A DNA stretch of 12,249 bases from CBDVAK01 sp965371945 (GTDB lineage: Bacteria > Pseudomonadota > Gammaproteobacteria > Competibacterales > JAHEDQ01), in contig CBDVAK010000083.1 in assembly GCA_965371945.1 (NCBI GenBank), positions 1 to 12,249 of the forward strand, read 5' to 3'. Below the pieces are notes generated by a model. The model did not search any database, was not told the DNA's origin, and saw nothing but the letters and a program-made list of their open reading frames with translations. Position numbers and translations under genes: made by a program. This document shows positions 1 to 6,304 of the stretch, piece by piece (the first letter of the stretch is position 1; the number at the start of each line of letters is the position of its first letter).

Positions 1-163
1 TGAGCTCACCGGCATGACCGAAAGCCATGGTTACCACTGCCTCGTTTTCCGCCAGCGGATACACGCGGGGTGCGACAGAAAAATACCAGACCAGCATCAT
101 GAAGACGAGATAGTTGACCGCCTGCAGCGGGTAGCGCAGCCAGCGGGAACGAAGTTCAGTCAT
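1..163 (-). CDS. Partial membrane protein, last visible gene of the respiratory operon
   Basis: The gene runs off the left edge; 54 codons are visible. Its ATG overlaps the stop of the upstream cytochrome b-ferredoxin gene by 8 bp (ATGACTGA), which suggests translational coupling and operon membership. The visible protein has a basic N-terminus (residues 1-10, three Arg), one membrane helix at about residues 15-31 (NYLVFMMLVWYFSV core), and then the start of what is probably a periplasmic domain (PRVYPLAENEAVVTMAF). I do not recognise the family from this stub. By position it could be an accessory or assembly factor of the oxidase/NO reductase complex, but that rests on context only. The published norSY-senC-orf1 clusters of ammonia oxidisers also end in an uncharacterised membrane ORF; whether this one is homologous cannot be judged here. 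Confidence 0.75.
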   Translation of the reverse strand, partial: MTELRSRWLRYPLQAVNYLVFMMLVWYFSVAPRVYPLAENEAVVTMAFGHAGEL

Positions 164-1706
164 TGCCCTCGACCACCTTCGCAGGTTCGGACTCGCTGTC
201 CAGGGAAATGAGCCTGGCTTTGAATTCCGTCAACGCATTTACCAGCTTGTTTCGGTCGGTCTCGGCGGCGCCCTGGACCAGAATACGCCGGGGGTCGGCC
301 CGGTCTCGCAGATAGGGTTTGCGCTCGCCGTCGAGACGGCGCCGCATCCAGCGGTTGCCAAACCGATAGAAGCAGTCCACTTCACGACAGCCCACCACCA
401 TGACGCCGTCGGCTCCTTTGCTCAAAGCAAACTCGATGAGCGCAGGTGGGGCCATCCCAGTACAGAAGAGGCTGATGCCGACGGTGTCACTGCCGCTCAA
501 CTGACTTACGTCGAAACTGTGCTCGCAGCCGAATACCAGTACTTTCGCGTCACCCTCCAGGGTCGCGAGTGCGGTTCTGGTCTTGGCACGAACGGCATCA
601 ATAGGGAACTGCGGCATGTCTATTGCCGTTTCGAGCGTCAGGGCGGCCTGGCGGAACGGATTGGATTTGTGACAGGAACCCACACAGATCCCACAGGCTG
701 CGCACAGCTGCGGATGCACCACGACCTCGTGCTTATGGCGGGCGCCGTCGGTGCGTGCCTGCAGGGAGATGGCATCGAATGGACAGTCGTCGAAACACTG
801 ACCGCAGCCATTGCATTCGCTGAGATTGACCTCGGCGGCGGCCCCGGTTTTCTGTGGCGGCAGCCAGGGCAACATCATCAGCAGCATTGTGATGCCGATG
901 GTCAGCATCCAGGTCTGGCCCCCGGTCCAGTGATCCAGCAGCGGATAGACGTTCAGATAGAACCAGTCGAGATTCAATACCTGTGGGATCGAAGACAGGT
1001 CCGCCGGAGCGTTGCTCAGCGCGGGTTTGGCCAGCGACAGGGCCAGCAGAGCCAGAAAGCAACCGATTGCAAGCCCACGTGGTGGATTGATATTGACGTT
1101 CGAAAGACGCCGCACATGAATCCACAGCCCGAACACCAGCACGATGGGTTGCCCCAGCAGATGCAGGAATTCGATGAGTATGAAGAAGCGGTCGGTGAGC
1201 CCGCCTTCCAGGAAGTTGCGGGTCATGGAGCCGAAGGAGATGGGCAGGGCATCGATCAGCCGCGCGGAGCCCAGGGCAACATACAATGCCAGTTCGTCCC
1301 ACACCAGCCAGTAGCCGGTGATTCCCAGTAGTACCAGCATCCACAGCATGGGTACGCCGGTGAACCAGGAATACCACCGAAAGCTGCGGTAACGACCCTG
1401 GGCAAACTCTCTGAACATATGCAGGAGTACGGTGACCACCGCTGCGTCGGAAGCATAGCGGTGCAGGCTGCGCATGATACCGGCGGCGTACCACTGTTCG
1501 TGAGTCATCCACTCCACTGACGCGTAGGCGCCATCGATGCTGCCATGGAACGGAATGAACAGATAGATGCCGCTGACCAGCACCACCCAGAAAAAGAAAA
1601 ACGTCAGGGTGCCGAGGTGATAGAGCGGGTTCCAATCGGGTCCGAAAGACAGGTTGAACCAGGATTCCAGGGCCAGATAGGCCCGCTTGACGGGGTTAAT
1701 GAGCAT
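156..1706 (-). CDS. Cytochrome b (b6-like) / two-[4Fe-4S] ferredoxin / MvhD-like fusion protein
   Basis: The protein has 516 aa in three modules. Residues 1-285 are a cytochrome b N-terminal domain with helices near 34-52, 84-101, 116-137, 174-195, 211-229 and 266-284. Heme ligand pairs are H82/H96 (13 between) and H182/H197 (14 between), the spacing of cytochrome b6. Residues 295-350 are a ferredoxin with C298, C301, C304, C308 and C335, C338, C341, C345; the second motif lacks the usual Pro. Residues 388-455 resemble the MvhD/FrhD hydrogenase iron-sulfur subunit, with C394, C415 and the motif GCREVDCFYRFGN (C440, C445). MvhD normally passes electrons between a hydrogenase or formate dehydrogenase and HdrA. 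Inference: it moves electrons between quinone/heme b and a soluble Fe-S or flavin partner. There is no PEWY Qo motif and no Rieske protein nearby. It starts 10 bp after the SCO stop with a weak ribosome site. Confidence 0.9.
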   Translation of the reverse strand: MLINPVKRAYLALESWFNLSFGPDWNPLYHLGTLTFFFFWVVLVSGIYLFIPFHGSIDGAYASVEWMTHEQWYAAGIMRSLHRYASDAAVVTVLLHMFREFAQGRYRSFRWYSWFTGVPMLWMLVLLGITGYWLVWDELALYVALGSARLIDALPISFGSMTRNFLEGGLTDRFFILIEFLHLLGQPIVLVFGLWIHVRRLSNVNINPPRGLAIGCFLALLALSLAKPALSNAPADLSSIPQVLNLDWFYLNVYPLLDHWTGGQTWMLTIGITMLLMMLPWLPPQKTGAAAEVNLSECNGCGQCFDDCPFDAISLQARTDGARHKHEVVVHPQLCAACGICVGSCHKSNPFRQAALTLETAIDMPQFPIDAVRAKTRTALATLEGDAKVLVFGCEHSFDVSQLSGSDTVGISLFCTGMAPPALIEFALSKGADGVMVVGCREVDCFYRFGNRWMRRRLDGERKPYLRDRADPRRILVQGAAETDRNKLVNALTEFKARLISLDSESEPAKVVEGND

Positions 1707-1716
1707 CGACGGCCAG

Positions 1717-2580
1717 TCAAGTGGCCTGGGTTCGTCTGCGCAGTAGAATTTCCCGCACCAGGAATACGCTCACCAGCACGATGATGAGTGCACCGATAGT
1801 CATTCCTATGAACAGGGAGTAGTTGAAGTAGTAGCCATCGCGGGAGGGATCGTAGATGGTGCAAAACAACCGAACCTTGTTGACGAGATCGGCAAGAATC
1901 GTCTCTTCCGGTCGCTCACGACCCAGCACCAGATCCATCAATGGTTCCACCAGCAGTGGGGTGGCAAAAGCTTGCCCGTACACCTGACGGTAGACCCGCC
2001 CCTGGGCATCGATCACGGTGGTTTGAATGAGATGGTCGAACCCATGGGGTTTCGGGTAATAGAGGAACCCGACCTCGTTCGCCAGTGATTCCACGTCCCC
2101 GGCGCGCATGCTGAGCAGGTGCCAGCCACGGTCGTCGATATCTTGCTTGCTGGCAAAGTGACGCATCGCATCCGGAGTATCCGTTTGGGTGTCGAAACCG
2201 ATGGTCACGGCCGTGAAACTGTCCTGCCCCAGGGCGTCCCGTGCCTTGTCCACCATGTCTCCCAGATAGCGTGTGGTCATGGGGCAGATTTCGTAGCAGC
2301 TCGTGTATATAAAACTCAGTACCATCGGCTTGCCCCTGAAAGCAGCCAGTGACAATGACTTGCCGGTGGCGTCCAGCGCCGGATAATCGCCTGTCTGGTT
2401 GCCGATTGCTGCCTGACTGACAGCCAGCGCCGTCTGGTAGTCGAAGGAGCCGGCTTGCTGCGGGCTCGGAGTCGCCAATCCGGGTTCCGCGGATACTGTC
2501 AGGACAACCAAAGGACAGAGCATGAGACACAGCCCACACAATGATGCCAATCGCCTGAGTGGTGTTCGGTGCGTATTCAA
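1717..2580 (-). CDS. SCO1/SenC-family copper chaperone with C-terminal membrane anchor
   Basis: This is a thioredoxin-fold copper protein that typically metallates or reduces the CuA site of subunit II. Using a TTG start at 2580 (287 aa), it has an N-terminal hydrophobic signal or anchor, then the copper motif SCYEICP with C95 and C99, the DTQTDTPDAM strand-loop typical of SCO, and the copper-ligand His in GFDHLIQ (H183). A C-terminal extension carries another Cys (C240, in LFCTIYDP) and a membrane helix at about 257-276, ending in Arg-rich residues. The start is uncertain: the TTG overlaps the cyoE stop (TTGA), giving coupling. An ATG at 2523 would give 268 aa with a shorter signal, and a GTG at 2613 would lie inside cyoE. 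Its place between cyoE and the cytochrome b fusion, in an operon with a CuA subunit, fits CuA assembly. Confidence 0.9.
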   Translation of the reverse strand: MNTHRTPLRRLASLCGLCLMLCPLVVLTVSAEPGLATPSPQQAGSFDYQTALAVSQAAIGNQTGDYPALDATGKSLSLAAFRGKPMVLSFIYTSCYEICPMTTRYLGDMVDKARDALGQDSFTAVTIGFDTQTDTPDAMRHFASKQDIDDRGWHLLSMRAGDVESLANEVGFLYYPKPHGFDHLIQTTVIDAQGRVYRQVYGQAFATPLLVEPLMDLVLGRERPEETILADLVNKVRLFCTIYDPSRDGYYFNYSLFIGMTIGALIIVLVSVFLVREILLRRRTQAT

Positions 2581-3452
2581 CTCAACAGCAATACATCCAC
2601 AACAGCGCCGCACAACAGAAGAATCAATTGTACCAGGGAGGCCAGGAAACTGCCTATTGCAACCTTTGGTGACTGATCACGTACCATCTGCAGGTTCTTG
2701 TAGATGAAATATCCACCACCCACCAGGGCGCCGGTAAGATAGATCCAGTGCATGCCGTAGAGCGCGGGCAGGACGGAGATAGCGACCAGGATCAAAGTGT
2801 TGGCCAGTACCATCTCGGCGGCGCGCCGGTCACCGACGACCACTGGCAGCATGGGGACGCCGGCGGCTGCATAGTCTTGGTGCTGGGCGATCGCGAGACT
2901 CCAGAAATGAGAAGGCGTCCAGAAGAACAGAACCAGGGCCAGCAACAGTGGTACCGGACTCATGGCCGGGTCCACCGCCGCGGCGCCCGCGAGTACGGCA
3001 AAACTACCGGATGCACCGCCAATGACGATATTCATCCACGTGCGCCGTTTCAGCCAGACCGTGTAGACGATCGCGTAGAAGAACGCCCCCAGGAACACAT
3101 AGATGGCTACCGCACTGTTGAGCACTACTGCGGCCGCTGTCACGCCGACTACCAGTAACAGTGCGATCAGCATCATCCACGCGGGGCTCCTGCGAAACCG
3201 ACCGGTCACGAACGGGCGGTTGCGGGTGCGACGCATCGTGGCATCGAGGTCGCTCTCGAAATACTGATTGAAAGCGCCGGCACTGGCTGCGCACATCAGT
3301 ACCGCCAGCGCCAGGATCAGCACTTCCCAGGCACTTAGTGAACGCCCTGGCGCCACCACGGCTGCTACCAGTGCGGTAAACATCATGACCACACCGATTC
3401 TCAGTTTGAACACGTCCGACAGCTGTCTGAGTGTCTCGGGCAGATTGTTCAT
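2577..3452 (-). CDS. cyoE: Protoheme IX farnesyltransferase (heme O synthase)
   Basis: This UbiA-superfamily membrane prenyltransferase converts heme B to heme O, the cofactor of many heme-copper reductases or the precursor of heme A. The 291-aa length is usual for CyoE/CtaB. The first Asp-rich prenyl-diphosphate motif is NQYFESDLDATMRRTRNRP (residues 62-80). The conserved loop YTVWLKRRTWMNIVIGG spans 130-146, FFWTPSHFWSLAIA spans about 176-189, and the second motif QDYAAAGVPMLPVVVG spans 192-207. About eight or nine membrane helices are evident. I chose the ATG at 3452; an in-frame GTG at 3464 is possible. It lies about 104 bp after the subunit I stop and overlaps the proposed SCO start. No ctaA (heme A synthase) is in the window, so heme O or B rather than heme A is the simpler guess for the enzyme made by this operon. 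Confidence 0.96.
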   Translation of the reverse strand: MNNLPETLRQLSDVFKLRIGVVMMFTALVAAVVAPGRSLSAWEVLILALAVLMCAASAGAFNQYFESDLDATMRRTRNRPFVTGRFRRSPAWMMLIALLLVVGVTAAAVVLNSAVAIYVFLGAFFYAIVYTVWLKRRTWMNIVIGGASGSFAVLAGAAAVDPAMSPVPLLLALVLFFWTPSHFWSLAIAQHQDYAAAGVPMLPVVVGDRRAAEMVLANTLILVAISVLPALYGMHWIYLTGALVGGGYFIYKNLQMVRDQSPKVAIGSFLASLVQLILLLCGAVVDVLLLS

Positions 3453-3556
3453 AGGTCGTTCCACCCCAGGTCAGGTACCGACTGGATCCAGGTCCAACAA
3501 GAGGGTGCAGGCAAGGGACGGGAGCTTGTCCACACGTCCCTGCCTTGCCGCGGAAA

Positions 3557-5290
3557 CTACCCCATTGGCCACACTGAGGACAGATAGTCCCAGTTGATGA
3601 AGTAGTAGACGATAAACGAAGCCAGCAGCAACAGAGCCAGAACAAAAGTTCCCGGCGCCTCGAATCCGCCGGAGCCATATTCCTCGACGACCAGCTTGGG
3701 AGCCATGGGCAGCTGCTCGGGAGTCTCCACCGGGTAGCTGGCGGGCGCCAGATACTTTCCGAAGCTCTGCAACAGGCCCGCGGACGCGTCCAGTTTTTCG
3801 CCGAAGATCAGAGAGCCCACGGTCACGATGATGTACATGCCACCACCGATCACGGCCAGCACGCCGCCGATTCCAGCCACCGCTATCATCATGTAGGCGG
3901 TGCCCGGATACTGAAAAGTGAACAGCGAGCCGGTGAAGTCTATATCCCAGTGGCGGCGGGGGACACCCAGCGTGCCGGCACCCAGCAGGAACAGTATCAA
4001 CAAGGTCATGCCGCCACCGAACACGTAGGGCTGCCACTTTGCCCAGGTCGGCAGAAACAGCTTTCTTCGGAACAGTACCGGGATCAGCAGATAGGTCAAC
4101 GCCATCCAGGTCAGGGTTGTGCCGACGGCCACGGTGGCATGGAAATGCGCCGGTACGTAGATGGTGTTGTGGATGATCAGGTTGATCTGCTCCGTACCCA
4201 TGACCACTCCGGTGATCCCGCCGATGAAGCCGAAGATGATCAGCGAGATGAAGAAACCGGAGAAAACGGGGTTGTCCCAAGGCGCTTTGCGCAGCCATTC
4301 GAACAGACCCTTGGTCAGGCCTTTGGAACGCTGCGCGATCTCGATCGAGCCGGGCACCGTGAGCCCGTGTATGAGGCTGGCCAGTACCGCCAGGTACATC
4401 GCATAACTGGTGTTGAAGATCTTCCATTCGGCGCTGATCCCCGGGTCCACCAGGATGTGGTGAGCGGATGCGAGCTGCAGAAACAGGATATACAGCAAGA
4501 AGGCGCCGCGACTCACCTTCTCGGACATCGGACGGGCCCCGAACAGGACACCGGCGATCAGGTACCAGACAGCAACGTGGGCGGCCACGTTGATCTGTTG
4601 GGACGAGTGGCCCAGACCCCACCAGATGATGCGGTACATCTCGGCGTCGATGTGATTGATGTAACCGATGGACCATAGGAACGTCGGGATGAGGATAATG
4701 GCGCCCGACGCAATGGCGAAGATCGCGATGATGCAGGCGGTGAGCGCACCAAAGGTCACCAACGGGATGGAGCCCTGGTAGGTGTTCTCGTCCTTGGCGA
4801 TTACCAGGGTGCCGAGAAACACGAAACAGCCGATCAGCGCCCCGACCACGAACAGGATCAAACCCAGATAAAACAGGGGATCAGCCTGCATGGGGACATA
4901 GGAAGTCATCATCACGCTGGAATTGCCCTGGAACACAGCGATGTTGTTCACCACTGCACCGATGATCATCAGCGCGAACCCCAGCCATGCCCAGCGCGGG
5001 GCTGCCAGGCGGCACCGGAGCAGGGTCGACGAGGCAAAGTAGAGAATGGCTATCTCAAAGAAAATAATCCAAAAAATCAGTGCGTTGATGCCATGAGAGG
5101 TCAAGGCCAGGTAAAACTTGTCGGCGGGTAGCAGATGAATGGTCTGCCAGCGGGTCAGGATGACCCCGAGCCCCATGATGCCTGCAAGCAGCAGGGACAC
5201 CACGGCAGCCACCGCGTTCACCTTGATCAGGCTTTCCGCGGACCTGTCGAAATAGAAACCTGAATCGGGACAGACTCTGAACCGTGCCAT
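3557..5290 (-). CDS. Heme-copper subunit I lacking the active-site Tyr; probable NO reductase-type catalytic subunit
   Basis: This 577-aa integral membrane catalytic subunit has about 13 helices. The low-spin heme ligands are H66 (TSHGINAL) and H384. The high-spin heme ligand is H382, in HNTIYVPAHFHA (H374 starts the motif). The CuB ligands are H228 (WWGLGH) and H277/H278 (SAHHILVDPG). In A- and B-type oxygen reductases the fourth residue after the first CuB His is the Tyr crosslinked to it, and the third-helix motif reads GHPxVY. Here it reads GHSSQQ, so Gln232 sits where Tyr should be, and no PE/PxxY remains. Loss of that Tyr is characteristic of NO reductases in the superfamily, so NO reduction is more likely than O2 reduction. 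An acidic E79 lies in helix 2. The ATG at 5290 follows AAGGAG by 8 bp and is 5 bp after the subunit II stop. C-type enzymes carry their Tyr on helix 7, but this protein lacks their motifs. The exact subfamily (sNOR, eNOR or bNOR type) is not resolvable by eye. Confidence 0.85.
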   Translation of the reverse strand: MARFRVCPDSGFYFDRSAESLIKVNAVAAVVSLLLAGIMGLGVILTRWQTIHLLPADKFYLALTSHGINALIFWIIFFEIAILYFASSTLLRCRLAAPRWAWLGFALMIIGAVVNNIAVFQGNSSVMMTSYVPMQADPLFYLGLILFVVGALIGCFVFLGTLVIAKDENTYQGSIPLVTFGALTACIIAIFAIASGAIILIPTFLWSIGYINHIDAEMYRIIWWGLGHSSQQINVAAHVAVWYLIAGVLFGARPMSEKVSRGAFLLYILFLQLASAHHILVDPGISAEWKIFNTSYAMYLAVLASLIHGLTVPGSIEIAQRSKGLTKGLFEWLRKAPWDNPVFSGFFISLIIFGFIGGITGVVMGTEQINLIIHNTIYVPAHFHATVAVGTTLTWMALTYLLIPVLFRRKLFLPTWAKWQPYVFGGGMTLLILFLLGAGTLGVPRRHWDIDFTGSLFTFQYPGTAYMMIAVAGIGGVLAVIGGGMYIIVTVGSLIFGEKLDASAGLLQSFGKYLAPASYPVETPEQLPMAPKLVVEEYGSGGFEAPGTFVLALLLLASFIVYYFINWDYLSSVWPMG

Positions 5291-5295
5291 CGTCC

Positions 5296-5832
5296 TCACT
5301 CCTTCACGTAGAGTTTACCCAGCATGGTGTGGTGGCCAATGCCGCAGTACTCGTTGCACACCACCCCGTATTCCCCAGCCTTGTCCGGGGTGATCGTGAG
5401 GACCATCTCGTAGCCCGGTACGACTTGCATATTGATGTTGACGGGCTGCAGGGAAAAACCGTGTTGCCAGTCCAGGGAAGACAGATGCAGCCTGTAACTC
5501 TGGTCCTTCTCCAACTCCAATACCGGATACCACTGCCATAGCCGCGCGAGCAGGTAAACATCGCTGCCCGGGGGCGGGCGCACGACGGGCATACCGTTCT
5601 CCTCGCCCACCTGGTACTGCGCGACCATTTCGTTGACTCTGGCCTCGAATTTCTTGGGGGTGGTCTGGTACGCCTCGGTGGACAGGTTCTGTTTTCCGTA
5701 GACATGCCAGTACGGCATCATGAAAAACAGCACCATGCACCAGACCAGGGCCAGTCCGATCCAGATCAGTTCCTGTCGGCCGACCGGCTGTTTCCACCAG
5801 ATTCTTTCGCTGGGTGGCATATAGGAAGTCAT
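5296..5832 (-). CDS. CuA-containing subunit II of a heme-copper oxidase/NO reductase
   Basis: The protein has 178 aa: a cytoplasmic N-terminus, one membrane helix (about 21-40), then a periplasmic cupredoxin domain. The CuA ligands are all present: H124 (DWQHGFSLQ) and the cluster CNEYCGIGHHTM with C159, E161 (backbone), C163, H167 and M170. It should therefore accept electrons from a soluble donor such as cytochrome c or a cupredoxin and pass them to the low-spin heme of subunit I. One helix plus a short domain resembles subunit II of ba3-type (B-family) enzymes rather than the two-helix aa3 subunit II. A loop of about 50 residues (50-95) between helix and fold is rich in charged and Pro residues. 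The ATG at 5832 follows AGAGGGG and lies 13 bp after the stop of the small-subunit gene; an in-frame TTG at 5856 is less likely. Confidence 0.93.
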   Translation of the reverse strand: MTSYMPPSERIWWKQPVGRQELIWIGLALVWCMVLFFMMPYWHVYGKQNLSTEAYQTTPKKFEARVNEMVAQYQVGEENGMPVVRPPPGSDVYLLARLWQWYPVLELEKDQSYRLHLSSLDWQHGFSLQPVNINMQVVPGYEMVLTITPDKAGEYGVVCNEYCGIGHHTMLGKLYVKE

Positions 5833-5845
5833 GGGTCCAGCCCCT

Positions 5846-6010
5846 CTATTCGGCAACGGGAATGTTTACGATCTCCATGATTCCCCACATGATGTAGAAG
5901 ACTGTGGGTATCACTACGCCGAGGAAGAGCAGCAGGAAGGGGTTGTCCATCACTCGCTGCCAGAATGGTATGCGCTCCAGCTGGTGTTGGGGGTCTGTCT
6001 GTTGCGGCAT
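5846..6010 (-). CDS. Small single-helix membrane protein, candidate accessory subunit of the heme-copper enzyme
   Basis: The protein has 54 aa and is the first gene of the operon. The ATG at 6010 is preceded by CGGAGG five bases upstream, a strong ribosome site that decides this start over an in-frame TTG at 6076. Residues 1-24 are polar (MPQQTDPQHQLERIPFWQRV). A single hydrophobic helix follows from about 26 to 47 (NPFLLLFLGVVIPTVFYIMW), and the protein ends EIVNIPVAE. Small one-helix subunits (for example subunit IIa/CbaD of ba3 oxidases) commonly accompany B-type heme-copper enzymes, and the position just before subunit II fits. I see no motif that proves homology to a named family. An alternative is an assembly or stability peptide for the complex. 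Confidence 0.8.
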   Translation of the reverse strand: MPQQTDPQHQLERIPFWQRVMDNPFLLLFLGVVIPTVFYIMWGIMEIVNIPVAE

Positions 6011-6201
6011 CTTGGCCTCCGGATATCCTTTGGGATTGGTGGGGCTAGCGATCAGTTGTCGTTTTTCTGGCGGCAATTACCGTGGCGTCGCGAGTCCGCT
6101 GGCCTGGCAGGCGCAACCAACTTGCTCGTCCAAGGCCGTCCAGCATGCGTATCCGCGGCGCGCCACTTTCGGACAGCATGTTCTTTACAAGAGGGTAAGG
6201 T
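6011..6201 (-). other. Leader and promoter-proximal region of the respiratory operon
   Basis: Non-coding stretch between the FNR palindrome and the first gene. If transcription begins near 6185, as the FNR-box geometry predicts, the mRNA leader is about 175 nt, which is long for a simple operon. I see no recognisable riboswitch, terminator hairpin with a T-run, or convincing ORF in it; the only in-frame extension of the first gene uses TTG at 6076 without a good ribosome site. It ends in the CGGAGG ribosome site of the 54-aa gene. Confidence 0.5.
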
Positions 6202-6233
6202 CTCGTAAACGCGCAATCCTTGATCTAGATCAA
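6192..6233 (-). promoter_or_regulatory. FNR/ANR/DNR box with class II -10 element
   Basis: The sequence TTGATCTAGATCAA (6220-6233) is a perfect TTGAT-N4-ATCAA site, the consensus of oxygen-sensing FNR/ANR and NO-sensing DNR/NNR regulators. Reading toward the operon on the minus strand, exactly 22 bases separate the box from TACCCT (6197-6192), which keeps the T, A and final T of a -10 element. That spacing is the one of class II FNR promoters (box centred at -41.5) and predicts a start near 6185. No good -35 is needed in that arrangement. Expected control: induction under low oxygen or with NO, consistent with an NO-reducing or microaerobic enzyme. Confidence 0.75.
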
Positions 6234-6251
6234 GGATTGCGCGTTTACGAG
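6202..6251. repeat. Perfect 50-bp palindrome centred on the FNR box
   Basis: Two 25-bp arms with no spacer: the left begins CTCGTAAACGCG and the right ends CGCGTTTACGAG, with centre between 6226 and 6227. Symmetry breaks at 6201/6252. Only the inner 14 bp are needed for an FNR-type dimer, so 18 extra symmetric base pairs on each side are unexplained. It lies 53 bp after the stop of the GNAT gene and 191 bp before the first operon start codon. It has no T-run on either side, so an ordinary intrinsic terminator is unlikely, although it could form a strong hairpin or cruciform. Confidence 0.95.
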
Positions 6252-6304
6252 CGTCGTCAACGGCGGGGCAAGCTTCCGCTGTTGGGATCAGTGGGAGAAA
6301 CTTC

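Noticed and set aside
519..1331. Long plus-strand open frame (270 codons) antisense to the cytochrome b fusion gene
   Set aside because: It is a GC-bias shadow: low-complexity Gln/Gly composition, no ribosome site, and the minus-strand frame carries clear heme and Fe-S motifs.
156..1706. The cytochrome b fusion as a cytochrome bc1 complex subunit
   Set aside because: No PEWY motif, no Rieske or cytochrome c1 gene beside it, and it carries ferredoxin and MvhD-like modules instead.
3471..4676. Long alternative minus-strand frame (401 codons) across subunit I and its downstream gap
   Set aside because: It is Arg/His/Pro-rich and lacks any family signature, while the overlapping frame encodes subunit I with all histidine ligands.
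6202..6251. The 50-bp palindrome as an intrinsic terminator of the GNAT gene
   Set aside because: No T-run follows on either strand, and the centre is a perfect FNR box with a -10 at the right distance. A hairpin role in RNA processing is left open.
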